A DNA stretch of 64,000 bases from Congeria kusceri (lineage: Eukaryota > Mollusca > Bivalvia > Myida > Dreissenidae). Below, one piece after another: positions 36,501 to 50,127 of the stretch. The translations under genes and the position numbers were made by a program. The notes beneath the pieces are model-generated. The model was not told the origin of the DNA. It was given only the letters and a program-made list of their open reading frames with translations, and did no database searches. Numbering within the stretch: the first letter of the stretch is position 1; the number at the start of each line of letters is the position of its first letter. Location of the stretch: the NCBI GenBank assembly GCA_027627225.1, contig CM051034.1, positions 3,467,501 through 3,531,500 on the forward strand, given 5' to 3'.

Positions 36501-39500
36501 TTGGGTAATCGAACTATTGCGAATATCGAGCCAGGGTCGAATACCCAGCTGGGTATTGGGTATTCGAACTATTGCGAATATCGAGCCAGGGTCGAATACC
36601 CAGCTGGGTATTGGGTATTCGAACTTTAGCGAATAAGGAGCCAGAATCGAATACCCAGCTGGGTATTGGGTATTCGAACTATTGCGAATATCGAGCCGGG
36701 TTCGAATACCCAGCTGGGTATTGGGTATTCGAACTTTAGCGAATAACGAGCCAGAATCGAATACCCAGCTGGGTATTGGGTATTCGAACTATTGCGAATA
36801 TCGAACCAGGGTCGAATACCCAGCTGGGTATTGGGTATTCGAACTTTAGCGAATAACGAGCCAGAATCGAATACCCAGCTGGGTATTGGGTATTCGAACT
36901 ATTGCGAATATCGAGCCAGGGTCGAATACCCAGCTGGGTATTGGGTAATCAAAATATTGCGAATATCGAGCCAGGGTCGAATACCCAGCTGGGTATTGGG
37001 TATTCGAACTTTAGCGAATAACGAGCCAGAATCGAATACCCAGCTGGATATTGGGTAATCGAACTATTGCGAATATCGAGCCAGGGTCGAATACCCAGCT
37101 GGGTATTGGGTATTCGAACTATTGCGAATATCGAGCCAGGGTCGAATACCCAGCTGGGTATTGGGTATTCGAACTTTAGCGAATAAGGAGCCAGAATCGA
37201 ATACCCAGCTGGGTATTGGGTATTCGAACTATTGCGAATATCGAGCCGGGTTCGAATACCCAGCTGGGTATTGGGTATTCGAACTTTAGCGAATAACGAG
37301 CCAGAATCGAATACCCAGCTGGGTATTGGGTATTCGAACTATTGCGAATATCGAACCAGGGTCGAATACCCAGCTGGGTATTGGGTATTCGAACTTTAGC
37401 GAATAACGAGCCAGAATCGAATACCCAGCTGGGTATTGGGTATTCGAACTATTGCGAATATCGAGCCAGGGTCGAATACCCAGCTGGGTATTGGGTAATC
37501 AAAATATTGCGAATATCGAGCCAGGGTCGAATACCCAGCTGGGTATTGGGTATTCGAACTTTAGCGAATAACGAGCCAGAATCGAATACCCAGCTGGATA
37601 TTGGGTAATCGAACTATTGCGAATATCGAGCCAGGGTCGAATACCCAGCTGGGTATTGGGTATTCGAACTTTAGCGAATAACGAGCCAGAATCGAATATC
37701 CAGCTGGGTATTGGGTATTCGAACTATTGCGAATATCGAGCCAAGGTCGAATACCCAGATGGGTATTGGGTATTCGAACTATTGCGAATATCGAGCCAGG
37801 GTCGAATACCCAGCTGGGTATTGGGTATTCGAACTTTAGCGAATAAAGAGCCAGAATCGAATACCCAGCTGGGTATTGGGTATTCGAACTATTGCGAATA
37901 TCGAGCCAGGGTCGAATACCCAGCCGGGTATTGGGTAATCAAAATATTGCGAATATCGAGCCAGGGTCCAATTCCCAGCTGGGTATTGGGTATTCGAACT
38001 ATTGCGAATATCGAGCCAGGGTCGAATACCCAGCTGGGTATTGGGTATTCGAACTTTAGCGAATAACGAGCCAGAATCGAATACCCAGCTGGGTATTGGG
38101 TATTCGAACTATTGCGAATATCCAGCCAGGGTCGAATACCCAGCTGGGTATTGGGTAATCAAAATATTGCGAATATCGAGCCAGGGTCGAATACCCAGCT
38201 GGGTATTGGGTATTCGAACTTAGCGAATAACGAGCCAGACTCGAATACCCAGCTTGATATTGGGTAATCGAACTATTGCGAATATCGAGCCAGGGTCGAA
38301 TACCCAGCTGGGTATTGGGTATTCGAACTTTAGCGAATAACGAGCCAGAATCGAATACCCAGCTGGGTATTGGGTATTCGAACTATAGCGAATATCGAGC
38401 CAAGGTCGAATACCCAGCTGGGTATTGGGTAATCGAACTATTGCGAATATCGAGCCAGGGTCGAATACCCAGCTGGGTATTGGGTATTCGAACTTTAGCG
38501 AATAACGAGCCAGAATCGAATATCCAGCTGGGTATTGGGTATTCGAACTATTGCGAATATCGAGCCAAGGTCGATTACCCAGATGGGTATTGGGTATTCG
38601 AACTATTGCGAATATCGAGCCAGGGTCGAATACCCAGCTGGGTATTGGGTATTCGAACTTTAGCGAATAAAGAGCCAGAATCGAATACCCAGCTGGGTAT
38701 TGGGTATTCGAACTATTGCGAATATCGAGCCAGGGTCGAATAACCAGCTGGGTATTGGGTAATCAAAATATTGCGAATATCGAGCCAGGGTCCAATTCCC
38801 AGCTGGGTATTGGGTATTCGAACTATTGCGAATATCGAGCCAGGGTCGAATACCCAGCTGGGTATTGGGTATTCGAACTTTAGCGAATAACGAGCCAGAA
38901 TCGAATACCCGGCTGGGTATTGGGTATTCGAACTATTGCGAATATCGAGCCAGGGTCGAATACCCAGCTGGGTATTGGGTATTCGAACTATTGCGAATAT
39001 CGAGCCAGGGTCGAATACCCAGCTGGGTATTGGGTATTCGAACTATTGCGAATATCGAGCCAGGGTCGAATACCCAGCTGGGTATTGGGAATTCGAACTT
39101 TAGCGAATAACAAGCCAGAATCGAATACCCAGCTGGGTATTGGGTATTCGAACTATTGTGAATATGGAGCCAGGGTCGAATACCCAGCTGGGTATTGGGT
39201 AATCAAAATATTGCGAATATCGAGCCAGGGTCGAATACCCAGCTGGGTATTGGGTATTCGAACTTTAGCGAATAAGGAGCCAGAATCGAATACCCAGCTG
39301 GGTATTGGGTAATCGAACTATTGCGAATATAGAGCCAGGGTCGAATACCCAGCTGGGTATTGGGTATTCGAACTTTAGCGAATAACGAGCCAGAATCGAA
39401 TACCCAGCTGGGTATTGGGTATTCGAAATATTGCGAATATCGAGCCAATGTCGAATACCCAGCTGGGTATTGGGTATTCGAACTTTAGCGAATAACGAGC

Positions 39501-42500
39501 CAGAATCGAATACCCGGCTGGGTATTGGGTAATCGAACTATTGCGAATATGGAGCCAGGGTCGAATACTCAGCTGGGTATTGGGTATTCGAACTATTGCG
39601 AATATCGAGCCAGGGTCGAATACCCAGCTGGGTATTGGGTATTCGAACTTTAGCGAACAACGAGCCAGAATCGAATACCCGGCTGGGTATTGGGTAATCG
39701 AACTATTGCGAATATCGAGCCAGGGTCGAATACCCAGCTGGGTATTGGGTATTCGAACTATTGCGAATATCGAGCCAGGGTCGAATACCCAGCTGGGTAT
39801 TGGGTATTCGAACTTTAGCGAATAAGGAGCCAGAATCGAATACCCAGCTGGGTATTGGGTATTCGAACTATTGCGAATATCGAGCCGGGTTCGAATACCC
39901 AGCTGGGTATTGGGTATTCGAACTTTAGCGAATAACGAGCCAGAATCGAATACCCAGCTGGGTATTGGGTATTCGAACTATTGCGAATATCGAACCAGGG
40001 TCGAATACCCAGCTGGGTATTGGGTATCCGAACTTTAGCGAATAACGAGCCAGAATCGAATACCCAGCTGGGTATTGGGTATTCGAACTATTGCGAATAT
40101 CGAGCCAGGGTCGAATACCCAGCTGGGTATTGGGTAATCAAAATATTGCGAATATCGAGCCAGGGTCGAATACCCAGCTGGGTATTGGGTATTCGAACTT
40201 TAGCGAATAACGAGCCAGAATCGAATACCCAGCTGGATATTGGGTAATCGAACTATTGCGAATATCGAGCCAGGGTCGAATACCCAGCTGGGTATTGGGT
40301 ATTCGAACTTTAGCGAATAACGAGCCAGAATCGAATATCCAGCTGGGTATTGGGTATTCGAACTATTGCGAATATCGAGCCAAGGTCGATTACCCAGATG
40401 GGTATTGGGTATTCGAACTATTGCGAATATCGAGCCAGGGTCGAATACCCAGCTGGGTATTGGGTATTCGAACTTTAGCGAATAAAGAGCCAGAATCGAA
40501 TACCCAGCTGGGTATTGGGTATTCGAACTATTGCGAATATCGAGCCAGGGTCGAATACCCAGCTGGGTATTGGGTAATCAAAATATTGCGAATATCGAGC
40601 CAGGGTGCAATTCCCAGCTGGGTATTGGGTATTCGAACTATTGCGAATATCGAGCCAGGGTCGAATACCCAGCTGGGTATTGGGTATTCGAACTTTAGCG
40701 AATAACGAGCCAGAATCGAATACCCAGCTGGGTATTGGGTATTCGAACTATTGCGAATATCCAGCCAGGGTCGAATACCCAGCTGGGTATTGGGTAATCA
40801 AAATATTGCGAATATCGAGCCAGGGTCGAATACCCAGCTGGGTATTGGGTATTCGAACTTAGCGAATAACGAGCCAGACTCGAATACCCAGCTTGATATT
40901 GGGTAATCGAACTATTGCGAATATCGAGCCAGGGTCGAATACCCAGCTGGGTATTGGGTATTCGAACTTTAGCGAATAACGAGCCAGAATCGAATACCCA
41001 GCTGGGTATTGGGTATTCGAACTATTGCGAATATCGAGCCAAGGTCGAATACCCGGCTGGGTATTGGGTAATCGAACTATTGCGAATATCGAGCCAGGGT
41101 CGAATACCCAGCTGGGTATTGAGTATTCGAACTTTAGCGAATAACGAGCCAGAATCGAATATCCAGCTGGGTATTGGGTATTCGAACTATTGCGAATATC
41201 GAGCCAAGGTCGATTACCCAGATGGGTATTGGGTATTCGAACTATTGCGAATATCGAACCAGGGTCGAATACCCAGCTGGGTATTGGGTATTCGAACTTT
41301 AGCGAATAAAGAGCCAGAATCGAATACCCAGCTGGGTATTGGGTATTCGAACTATTGCGAATATCGAGCCAGGGTCGAATACCCAGCTGGGTATTGGGTA
41401 ATCAAAATATTGCGAATATCGAGCCAGGGTCCAATTCCCAGCTGGGTATTGGGTATTCGAACTATTGCGAATATCGAGCCAGGGTCGAATACCCAGCTGG
41501 GTATTGGGTATTCGAACTTTAGCGAATAACGAGCCAGAATCGAATACCCGGCTGGGTATTGGGTATTCGAACTATTGCGAATATCGAGCCAGGGTCGAAT
41601 ACCCAGCTGGGTATTGGGTATTCGAACTATTGCGAATATCGAGCCAGGGTCGAATACCCAGCTGGGTATTGGGTATTCGAACTATTGCGAATATCGAGCC
41701 AGGGTCGAATACCCAGCTGGGTATTGGGAATTCGAACTTTAGCGAATAACAAGCCAGAATCGAATACCCAGCTGGGTATTGGGTATTCGAACTATTGTGA
41801 ATATCGAGCCAGGGTCGAATACCCAGCTGTGTATTGGGTAATCAAAATATTGCGAATATCGAGCCAGGGTCGAATACCCAGCTGGGTATTGGGTATTCGA
41901 ACTTTAGCGAATAAGGAGCCAGAATCGAATACCCAGCTGGGTATTGGGTAATCGAACTATTGCGAATATAGAGCCAGGGTCGAATACCCAGCTGGGTATT
42001 GGGTATTCGAACTTTAGCGAATAACGAGCCAGAATCGAATACCCAGCTGGGTATTGGGTATTCGAACTATTGCGAATATCGAGCCAATGTCGAATACCCA
42101 GCTGGGTAATGGGTATTCGAACTTTAGCGAATAACGAGCCAGAATCGAATACCCGGCTGGGTATTGGGTAATCGAACTATTGCGAATATGGAGCCAGGGT
42201 CGAATACTCAGCTGGGTATTGGGTATTCGAACTATTGCGAATATCGAGCCAGGGTCGAATACCCAGCTGGGTATTGGGTATTCGAACTTTAGCGAAAAAG
42301 GAGCCAGAATCGAATACCCAGCTGGGTATTGGGTATTCGAACTATTGCGAATATCGAGCCAGAGTCGAAAACCCAGCTGGGTATTGGGTAATCAAAATAT
42401 TGCGAATATCGAGCCAGGGTCGAATACCCAGCTGGGTATTGGGTATTCGAACTATTGCGAATATCGAGCCAGGGTCGAATACCCAGCTGGGTATTGGGTA

Positions 42501-45500
42501 TTCGAACTTTAGCGTATAACGAGCCAGAATCGAATACCCAGCTGGGTATTGGGTATTCGAACTACTGCGAATATCGAGCCAGGGTCGAATACCCAGCTGG
42601 GTATTGGGTATTCGAACTTTAGCGAATAACGAGCCTGAATCGAATACCCGGCTGGGTATTGGGTAATCGAACTATTGCGAATATCGAGCCAGGGTCGAAT
42701 ACCCAGCTGGGTATTGGGTATTCGAACTATTGCGAATATCGAGCCAGGGTCGAATACCCAGCTGGGTATTGGGTATTCGAACTTTAGCGAATAAGGAGCC
42801 AGAATCGAATACCCAGCTGGGTATTGGGTATTCGAACTATTGCGAATATCGAGCCGGGTTCGAATACCCAGCTGGGTATTGGGTATTCGAACTTTAGCGA
42901 ATAACGAGCCAGAATCGAATACCCAGCTGGGTATTGGGTATTCGAACTATTGCGAATATCGAACCAGGGTCGAATACCCAGCTGGGTATTGGGTATTCGA
43001 ACTTTAGCGAATAACGAGCCAGAATCGAATACCCAGCTGGGTATTGGGTATTCGAACTATTGCGAATATCGAGCCAGGGTCGAATACCCAGCTGGGTATT
43101 GGGTAATCAAAATATTGCGAATATCGAGCCAGGGTCGAATACCCAGCTGGGTATTGGGTATTCGAACTTTAGCGAATAACGAGCCAGAATCGAATACCCA
43201 GCTGGATATTGGGTAATCGAACTATTGCGAATATCGAGCCAGGGTCGAATACCCAGCTGGGTATTGGGTATTCGAACTTTAGCGAATAACGAGCCAGAAT
43301 CGAATATCCAGCTGGGTATTGGGTATTCGAACTATTGCGAATATCGAGCCAAGGTCGATTACCCAGCTGGGTATTGGGTATTCGAACTATTGCGAATATC
43401 GAGCCAGGGTCGAATACCCAGCTGGGTATTGGGTATTCGAACTTTAGCGAATAAAGAGCCAGAATCGAATACCCAGCTGGGTATTGGGTATTCGAACTAT
43501 TGCGAATATCCAGCCAGGGTCGAATACCCAGCTGGGTATTGGGTAATCAAAATATTGCGAATATCGAGCCAGGGTCGAATACCCAGCTGGGTATTGGGTA
43601 TTCGAACTTAGCGAATAACGAGCCAGACTCGAATACCCAGCTTGATATTGGGTAATCGAACTATTGCGAATATCGAGCCAGGGTCGAATACCCAGCTGGG
43701 TATTGGGTATTCGAACTTTAGCGAATAACGAGCCAGAATCGAATACCCAGCTGGGTATTGGGTATTCGAACTATTGCGAATATCGAGCCAAGGTCGAATA
43801 CCCAGCTGGGTATTGGGTAATCGAACTATTGCGAATATCGAGCCAGGGTCGAATACCCAGCTGGGTATTGGGTATTCGAACTTTAGCGAATAACGAGCCA
43901 GAATCGAATATCCAGCTGGGTATTGGGTATTCGAACTATTGCGAATATCGAGCCAAGGTCGATTACCCAGATGGGTATTGGGTATTCGAACTATTGCGAA
44001 TATCGAGCCAGGGTCGAATACCCAGCTGCGTATTGGGTATTCGAACTTTAGCGAATAAAGAGCCAGAATCGAATACCCAGCTGGGTATTGGGTATTCGAA
44101 CTATTGCGAATATCGAGCCAGGGTCGAATACCCAGCTGGGTATTGGGTAATCAAAATATTGCGAATATCGAGCCAGGGTCCAATTCCCAGCTGGGTATTG
44201 GGTATTCGAACTATTGCGAATATCGAGCCAGGGTCGAATACCCAGCTGGGTATTGGGTATTCGAACTTTAGCGAATAACGAGCCAGAATCGAATACCCAG
44301 CTGGGTATTGGGTATTCGAACTATTGCGAATATCCAGCCAGGGTCGAATACCCAGCTGGGTATTGGGTAATCAAAATATTGCGAATATCGAGCCAGGGTC
44401 GAATACCCAGCTGGGTATTGGGTATTCGAACTTAGCGAATAACGAGCCAGACTCGAATACCCAGCTTGATATTGGGTAATCGAACTATTGCGAATATCGA
44501 GCCAGGGTCGAATATCCAGCTGGGTATTGGGTATTCGAACTTTAGCGAATAACGAGCCAGAATCGAATACCCAGCTGGGTATTGGGTATTCGAACTATTG
44601 CGAATATCGAGCCAGGGTCGAATACCCAGCTGGGTATTGGGTATTCGAACTATTGCGAATATCGAGCCAGGGTCGAATACACAGCTGGGTATTGGGTATT
44701 CGAACTTTAGCGAATAACGAGCCAGAATCGAATACCTGGCTGGGTATTGGGTAATCGAACAATTGCGAATATCGAGCCAGGGTCGAATACTCAGCTGGGT
44801 ATTGGGTATTCGAACTATTGCGAATATCGAGCCAGGGTCGAATACCCTGCTGGGTATTGGGTATTCGAACTTTAGCGAATAACGAGCCAGAATCGAATAC
44901 CCAGCTGGGTATTGGGTATTCGAACTATTGCGAATATCGAGCCAGGGTCGAATACCCAGCTGGGTATTGGGTAATCAAAATATTGCGAATATCGAGCCAG
45001 GGTCCAATTCCCAGCTGGGTATTGGGTATTCGAACTATTGCGAATATCGAGCCAGGGTCGAATACCCAGCTGGGTATTGGGTATTCGAACTTTAGCGAAT
45101 AACGAGCCAGAATCGAATACCCAGCTGGGTATTGGGTATTCGAACAATTGCGAATATCCAGCCAGGGTCGAATACCCAGCTGGGTATTGGGTAATCAAAA
45201 TATTGCGAATATCGAGCCAGGGTCGAATACCCAGCTGGGTATTGGGTATTCGAACTTAGCGAATAACGAGCCAGAATCGAATACCCAGCTGGGTATTGGG
45301 TATTCGAACTATTGCGAATATCGAGCCAGGGTCGAATACCCAGCTGGGTATTGGGTAATCAAAATATTGCGAATATCGAGCCAGGGTCGAATACCCAGCT
45401 GGGAATTGGGTATTCGAACTATTGCGAATATCGAGCCAGGGTCGAATACCCAGCTGGGTATTGGGTATTCGAACTTTAGCGAATAACGAGCCAGAATCGA

Positions 45501-47253
45501 ATACCCAGCTGGGTATTGGGTATTCGAACTATGGCGAATATCGGGCCAGGGTCGAATACCCAGCTGGGTATTGGGTATTCGAACTTTAGCGAATAACGAG
45601 CCAGAATCGAATACCCAGCTTGGTATTGGGTATTCGAACTATTGCGAATATCGAGCCAGGGTCGAATACCCAGCTGGGTATTGGGTATTCGAACTTTAGC
45701 GAATAACGAGCCAGGGTCGAATACCCAGCTGGGTATTGGGTATTCGAACTTTAGCGAATAAGGAGCCAGAATCGAATACCCAGCTGGGTATTGTGTATTC
45801 GAACTATTGCGAATATCGAGCCAGGGTCGAATACCCAGCTGGGGATTGGGTATTCGAACTTTAGCGAATAACGAGCCAGAATCGAATACCCAGCTGGGTA
45901 TTGGGTATTCGAACTATAGCGAATATCCAGCCAGGGTCGAATACCCTGCTGGGTATTGGGTATTCGAACTTTAGCGAATATCGAGCCAGGGTCGAATACC
46001 CAGCTGGGTATTGGGTATTCGAACTTTAGCGAATAACGAGCCAGAATCGAATACCCAGCTAGGTATTGGTATTCGAACTATTGCGAATATCGAGCCAGGT
46101 ATACCCAGCTGGGTATTGGGTATTCGAACTTTAGCGAATAACGAGCCAGAATCGAATACCCAGCTGGGTATTGGGTATTCGAACTATTGCGAATATCGAG
46201 CCAGGGTCGAATATCCAGCTGGGTATTGGGTATTCGAACTTTAGCGAATAACGAGCCAGAATCGAATACCCAGCTTGGTATTGGGTATTCGAACTATTGC
46301 GAATATCGAGCCAGGGTCGAATACCCAGCTGGGTATTGGGTATTCGAACTTTAGCGAATAACGAGCCAGAATCGAATACCCAGCTGGGTATTGGGTATTC
46401 GAACTATTGCGAATATCGAGCCAGGGTCGAATACCCAGCTGGGTATTGGGTATTCGAACTTTAGCGAATAACGAGCCAGAATCGAATACCCAGCTGGGTA
46501 TTGGGTATTCGAACTATTGCGAATATCGAGCCAGGGTCGAATACCCAGCTGGGTATTGGGTATTCGAACTTTAGCGAATAACGAGCCAGAATCGAATACC
46601 CAGCTGGGTATTGGGTATTCGAACTTTAGCGAATAACGAGCCAGAATCGAATATCCAGCTGGGTATTGCGTAATCGAACTATTGCGAATATCGAGCCAGG
46701 GTCGAATACCCAGCTGGGTATTGGGTATTCGAACTTTAGCGAATAACGAGCCAGAATCGAATACCCAGCTGGGTATTGGGTATTCGAACTATTGCGAATA
46801 TCGAGCCAGGGTCGAATACCCAGCTGGGTATTGGGTATTCGAACTTTTGCGAATAACGAGCCAGAATCGAATACCCGGCTGGGTATTGGGTAATCGAACT
46901 ATTGCGAATATCGAGCCAGGGTCGAATACCCAGCTGGGTATTGGGTATTCGAACTATTGCGAATATCGAGCCAGGGTCGAATACCCTGCTGGGTATTGGG
47001 TATTCGAACTTTAGCGAATAACGTGCCAGAATCCAATACCCAGCTGGGTATTGGGTATTCGAACTATTGCGAATATCGAGCCAGGGTCGAATACCCAGCT
47101 GGGTATTGGGTAATCAAAATATTGCAAATATCGAGCCAGGGTCGAATACCCAGCTGGGAATTGGGTATTCGAAATATTGCGAATATCGAGCCAGGGTCGA
47201 ATACCCAGCTGGGCATTGGGTATTCGAACTTTAGCGAATATCGAGCCAGGGTC
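33575..47253. repeat. 55-bp satellite array, about 248 monomers, with higher-order structure
   Basis: The monomer is cgaatacccagctgggtatt gggtattcgaactattgcga atatcgagccagggt. Each contains the perfect palindrome ATACCCAGCTGGGTAT. Main variants are a '..ctattgcgaatatcgagccagggt' type, a '..ctttagcgaataacgagccagaat' type and a 'ggtaatcaaaatattgcg' type, arranged in recurring order. Rare marks repeat at long distance: a 54-bp monomer with 'cgaacttagcg' at about 36126, 38215, 40854, 43603, 44427 and 45251, and 'ggtccaattcccagc' forms near 35877, 37966, 38790, 41430, 44180 and 45003. Distances of about 2089, 2639, 2749 and 824 bp show block duplications. The open frames inside (up to 204 codons) are by-products. 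Confidence 0.98.
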
Positions 47254-47530
47254 ATTATTATTTAAAAATATGTTTGCGAATATGCAACTACCTTCCAATA
47301 CCCAGTTCGGTGTTACAGGGTTTCGACATAAATCGAATGTCTTGTGTGTGACGAAAACCAAGCTTGGCGTGTAATGTTCACAAAACTGTTCAAGATGTAA
47401 AAAATATGTAGCCATATATGTATACATGGTTGGCAAATACACCATAGCGAATATCCAGACAGCATCAAGTACTCAGCTCGGCATTTCTTTTTCAATATGA
47501 AACGTGTATCGAGCCAGGATTAAATATACA
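47254..47530. repeat. decayed edge of the satellite
   Basis: Recognisable monomer pieces ('tgcgaatatgcaactaccttccaataccca', 'atagcgaatatccagacagc', 'gtatcgagccaggattaaat') are interrupted by unrelated sequence and substitutions, unlike the clean array next to them. Confidence 0.55.
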
Positions 47531-48585
47531 GTCTGGCTGTCCATCAAAACAGTATGCATGTGCGACCGCAGTCCCTCCGTTTGCCGTCGATGCTATTTAC
47601 CATCATCAACGACCGGCAACCACAGCATTTTATTTGTACATGTGTATTTAACATTTAATTTTCCTTATAATCCACACGAAACTGTATTGTTTGAATCATA
47701 ATAAAAATTGAAAATGCATAGTATGATTACACAAGATCAAAGAGATTGTTAATCCGTCTTTAGTTTCACATGGCACGTAGATCGGAGATTTTGATAAGGC
47801 ACTGAAAAGCTATTGGTTAATGACAAATTTAATTGCTTTTCCTGTAGCTCTGAATGGCTAATGTTGGTCACGTAATTGGGAACGCCCTTTTGGCGCCAGT
47901 TAATATTACTATATATATAACCCGCACCCGAAATATTTATTACCAGTGTCAAATTGTTTTCTTATCGAGATTCGTCTAGTTTTCACCATCGCGACTTTTT
48001 TTCTACTGAATGGCTATCTGTGGTGAGTGTTGTTGTTTCTTAAAAATAGGAAGAATTATATATTTTTGCCATAATTGTCTATTTAATAAATCGCTTGTAT
48101 GTATTTTTTTTCTAGGTATCAATTTGTGGCATGTAAAACAGTGAAATATTACAACACTTAATAATCATTTATTTAAATGATAAGCATCCTCTGAAATTTA
48201 CTTTTAAGTGTATTTTAAGCAATTCTGTTAGTGCACTAGAACTATGATCATGCGATGTGTACCGTTTTTTGTTATAATTTTATTTAAATAAATACATATT
48301 GTTGCTAAAGAATAAAATTTTCTACAAAATAAGCAATGAATAAATGTTATTATTTTTAATTTTATTTTAGAATGAAACTGGTTAAGAATCCAGTGGTTTC
48401 CTATTTATGAAACAAATACAAATAGTACAGAAACGCACTGTTTTCTGACAGCCAGGCCTGCCTTAATAGTATTGCCAATTTTACCAATTGTTGAACATGT
48501 TCTAGCTTGAACCATGAGTCTAGTTATTATACTTAACAGTTAATATATAATTTGATCAAGACATGTGTCCATCTATTTCTCTGTT
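47531..48585. other. gene-free stretch holding a promoter-like segment
   Basis: Apart from the TATA-containing segment listed separately, this is AT-rich DNA with a possible splice acceptor (TTTATTTTAG at about 48371) but no coding exon I can support. Confidence 0.35.
47870..48022 (+). promoter_or_regulatory. promoter-like segment with TATA box and short first exon
   Basis: ACTATATATATAA at 47908-47920 sits about 90 bp before an ATG (48010) that is followed after 13 nt by a consensus donor (G|GTGAGT at 48023). GGCGCC and 'cacgtaattgg' lie just upstream. This is what a core promoter with a very short coding first exon would look like. The target gene is unknown; the transposase-like gene at 54 kb is one candidate. 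Confidence 0.3.
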
Positions 48586-50127
48586 GCACCGCACTTTGGT
48601 GTTTACCTGACTTTGGTATCATACATGTAGTGCGTTCGATGTTTGGTGATAGCGATCATAACATAAAAGTGGGTTGCATTGGTGCATTATCTTCATCCTC
48701 CTCTGCCTTTTCTTCCTCATTATTATCCTAATCCTCCGCCTCCTACTCATCATATTAATCATCATCATCATCAGCACTCATCATATTAATCATCATCATC
48801 ATCAGCAGCAACATAAACATCTTCAACATCATCACCCCCACTATCAGCACTATTATCAGTATCGTTGTCGTCATCATAATCATCATAACCATCATCAACA
48901 TTATAATCGTTTCGTTTCGTTTATTGGCAAAAACGGCAAAAGCATTGCCTTGGGCCATTTACAAACTATATCAACATTATGGCCAAGACACATTAGTACA
49001 TATATAATAAATACTATGCACTACAATACACACAATACATAAACAAATCCAAATAGAGTTCGTACATCAATGAGAAAGTAATTCATTACGTAAAAGCATG
49101 GCATTATAACAATATTTAGCAATATGTCTGATTTTTCTTTTCGACTTAGATGACATTATATTAATAAACATATTTATAGAAGGCCATGAAGTATTGCCAA
49201 GGTGTTTTTTTCTTATATTGGTAAACACATTACAACATAATAAAAAATGGTATTCAGATTCAACAGTGTTTGTTGAACATAATTTACAAGTTGTATTATT
49301 TCTTTCGATATTTGAATACCTGCCAGTTTCAATATTTAAATTATGTGAGCTCAAACGTAATCTTGTAAGTGATATTCTATCTTTATCATGTGATACATAG
49401 TCTAAATAATTTTCGTATTTAAATTCATTTTTAAATTTGCAATAATAAAATAATTTAGGCATATTAGAGATAGTCTCTAACCATGTTTGATGGAACTGGT
49501 CACGAATACGTTGTTTAAGAATAGCAAGATAAGTGATATTTACCTTCAGATTATCAAATACGTCACCATGTCCAAGATTATCAAAGTAAGATACATGCTT
49601 TAAACCAGCAATATGTATTTAAATTTCGTTGGGTAGTAAACGTACTATACATAATAGAGGATTGATGAGTCATCAATTTTAAGTAATATTTTAAAGACCT
49701 TTCCTTACATAAAACCGATAAAGGATATCTACCGGTTTCTCCTAAAACGGCCATGTTGGGGGTTGCGATCAACATTATCATCATCAAAACGCGCCATATA
49801 TACCTTATGAGAGCACGTCTTATGTTTCACAGTAAGAACACAATAAGCAGATATAATGGTGAAAATATTATGGATCAAAGTCCGGTAATGGCGAATGCAT
49901 GTGGAAGACTGATTGTGAGGAGGAGGAGAAGAATGATGCTTATTAAGAAGATGATAATTATGATGATGATGGTGTTGACGATGAACGGGGATGTACTATA
50001 AACTACCAAAGTGCGTTCCGTTTCCCTATTTATAGGTACCACTGCAATGCACTTTGGTATTGACCACAAGCGAACACACTTTGGTGTTGAACTCCTAAGT
50101 TGGGTTGACACCAAAGTGCGGTACTAC
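48586..50127. mobile_element. trinucleotide-rich inverted-repeat element with a nested LINE
   Basis: 'gcaccgcactttggtgttta' near 48588 is mirrored by 'ttgacaccaaagtgcggtac' near 50104. Next to these ends lie a CAT-rich block (about 48695-48905) and an ATG-rich block (about 49910-49990), also mirror images. The LINE 3' fragment lies between them, as if inserted in the middle of a fold-back element. A related right half occurs at 51.23-51.55 kb. Confidence 0.45.
48905..49790 (-). pseudogene. LINE ORF2 C-terminal fragment and 3' end
   Basis: On the minus strand, 49787-49620 reads AVLGETGRYPLSVLCKERSL, then a frameshift near 49610. A second frame runs from there to 49067: TYLAILKQRIRDQFHQTW, DRISLTRLRLSSHNLNIETG, then CKLCSTNTVESEYHFLLCC, the Cys-x2-Cys-x9-His zinc-knuckle-like motif common at the end of LINE ORF2 proteins. 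Endonuclease and reverse transcriptase are absent, as in 5'-truncated insertions. After the stop, an AT-rich tail leads to 'ggcaatgcttttgccgtttt tgccaataaacgaaacgaaa' at 48950-48905, probably the 3' terminus. Confidence 0.75.

Noticed and set aside
35253..47014. Dozens of open frames of 70-204 codons in the satellite
   Set aside because: They restart at the same point in each block, rotate frame with the 55-bp period and stop wherever the TAA-bearing monomer falls in frame. There are no gene features.
33575..47253. CRISPR-like array
   Set aside because: No distinct repeats and unique spacers; the whole monomer repeats, and the host is a eukaryote.
48674..49042. His-rich open frame starting with a hydrophobic segment
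   Set aside because: The His run is a CAT microsatellite and the downstream part overlaps the LINE 3' end on the other strand.
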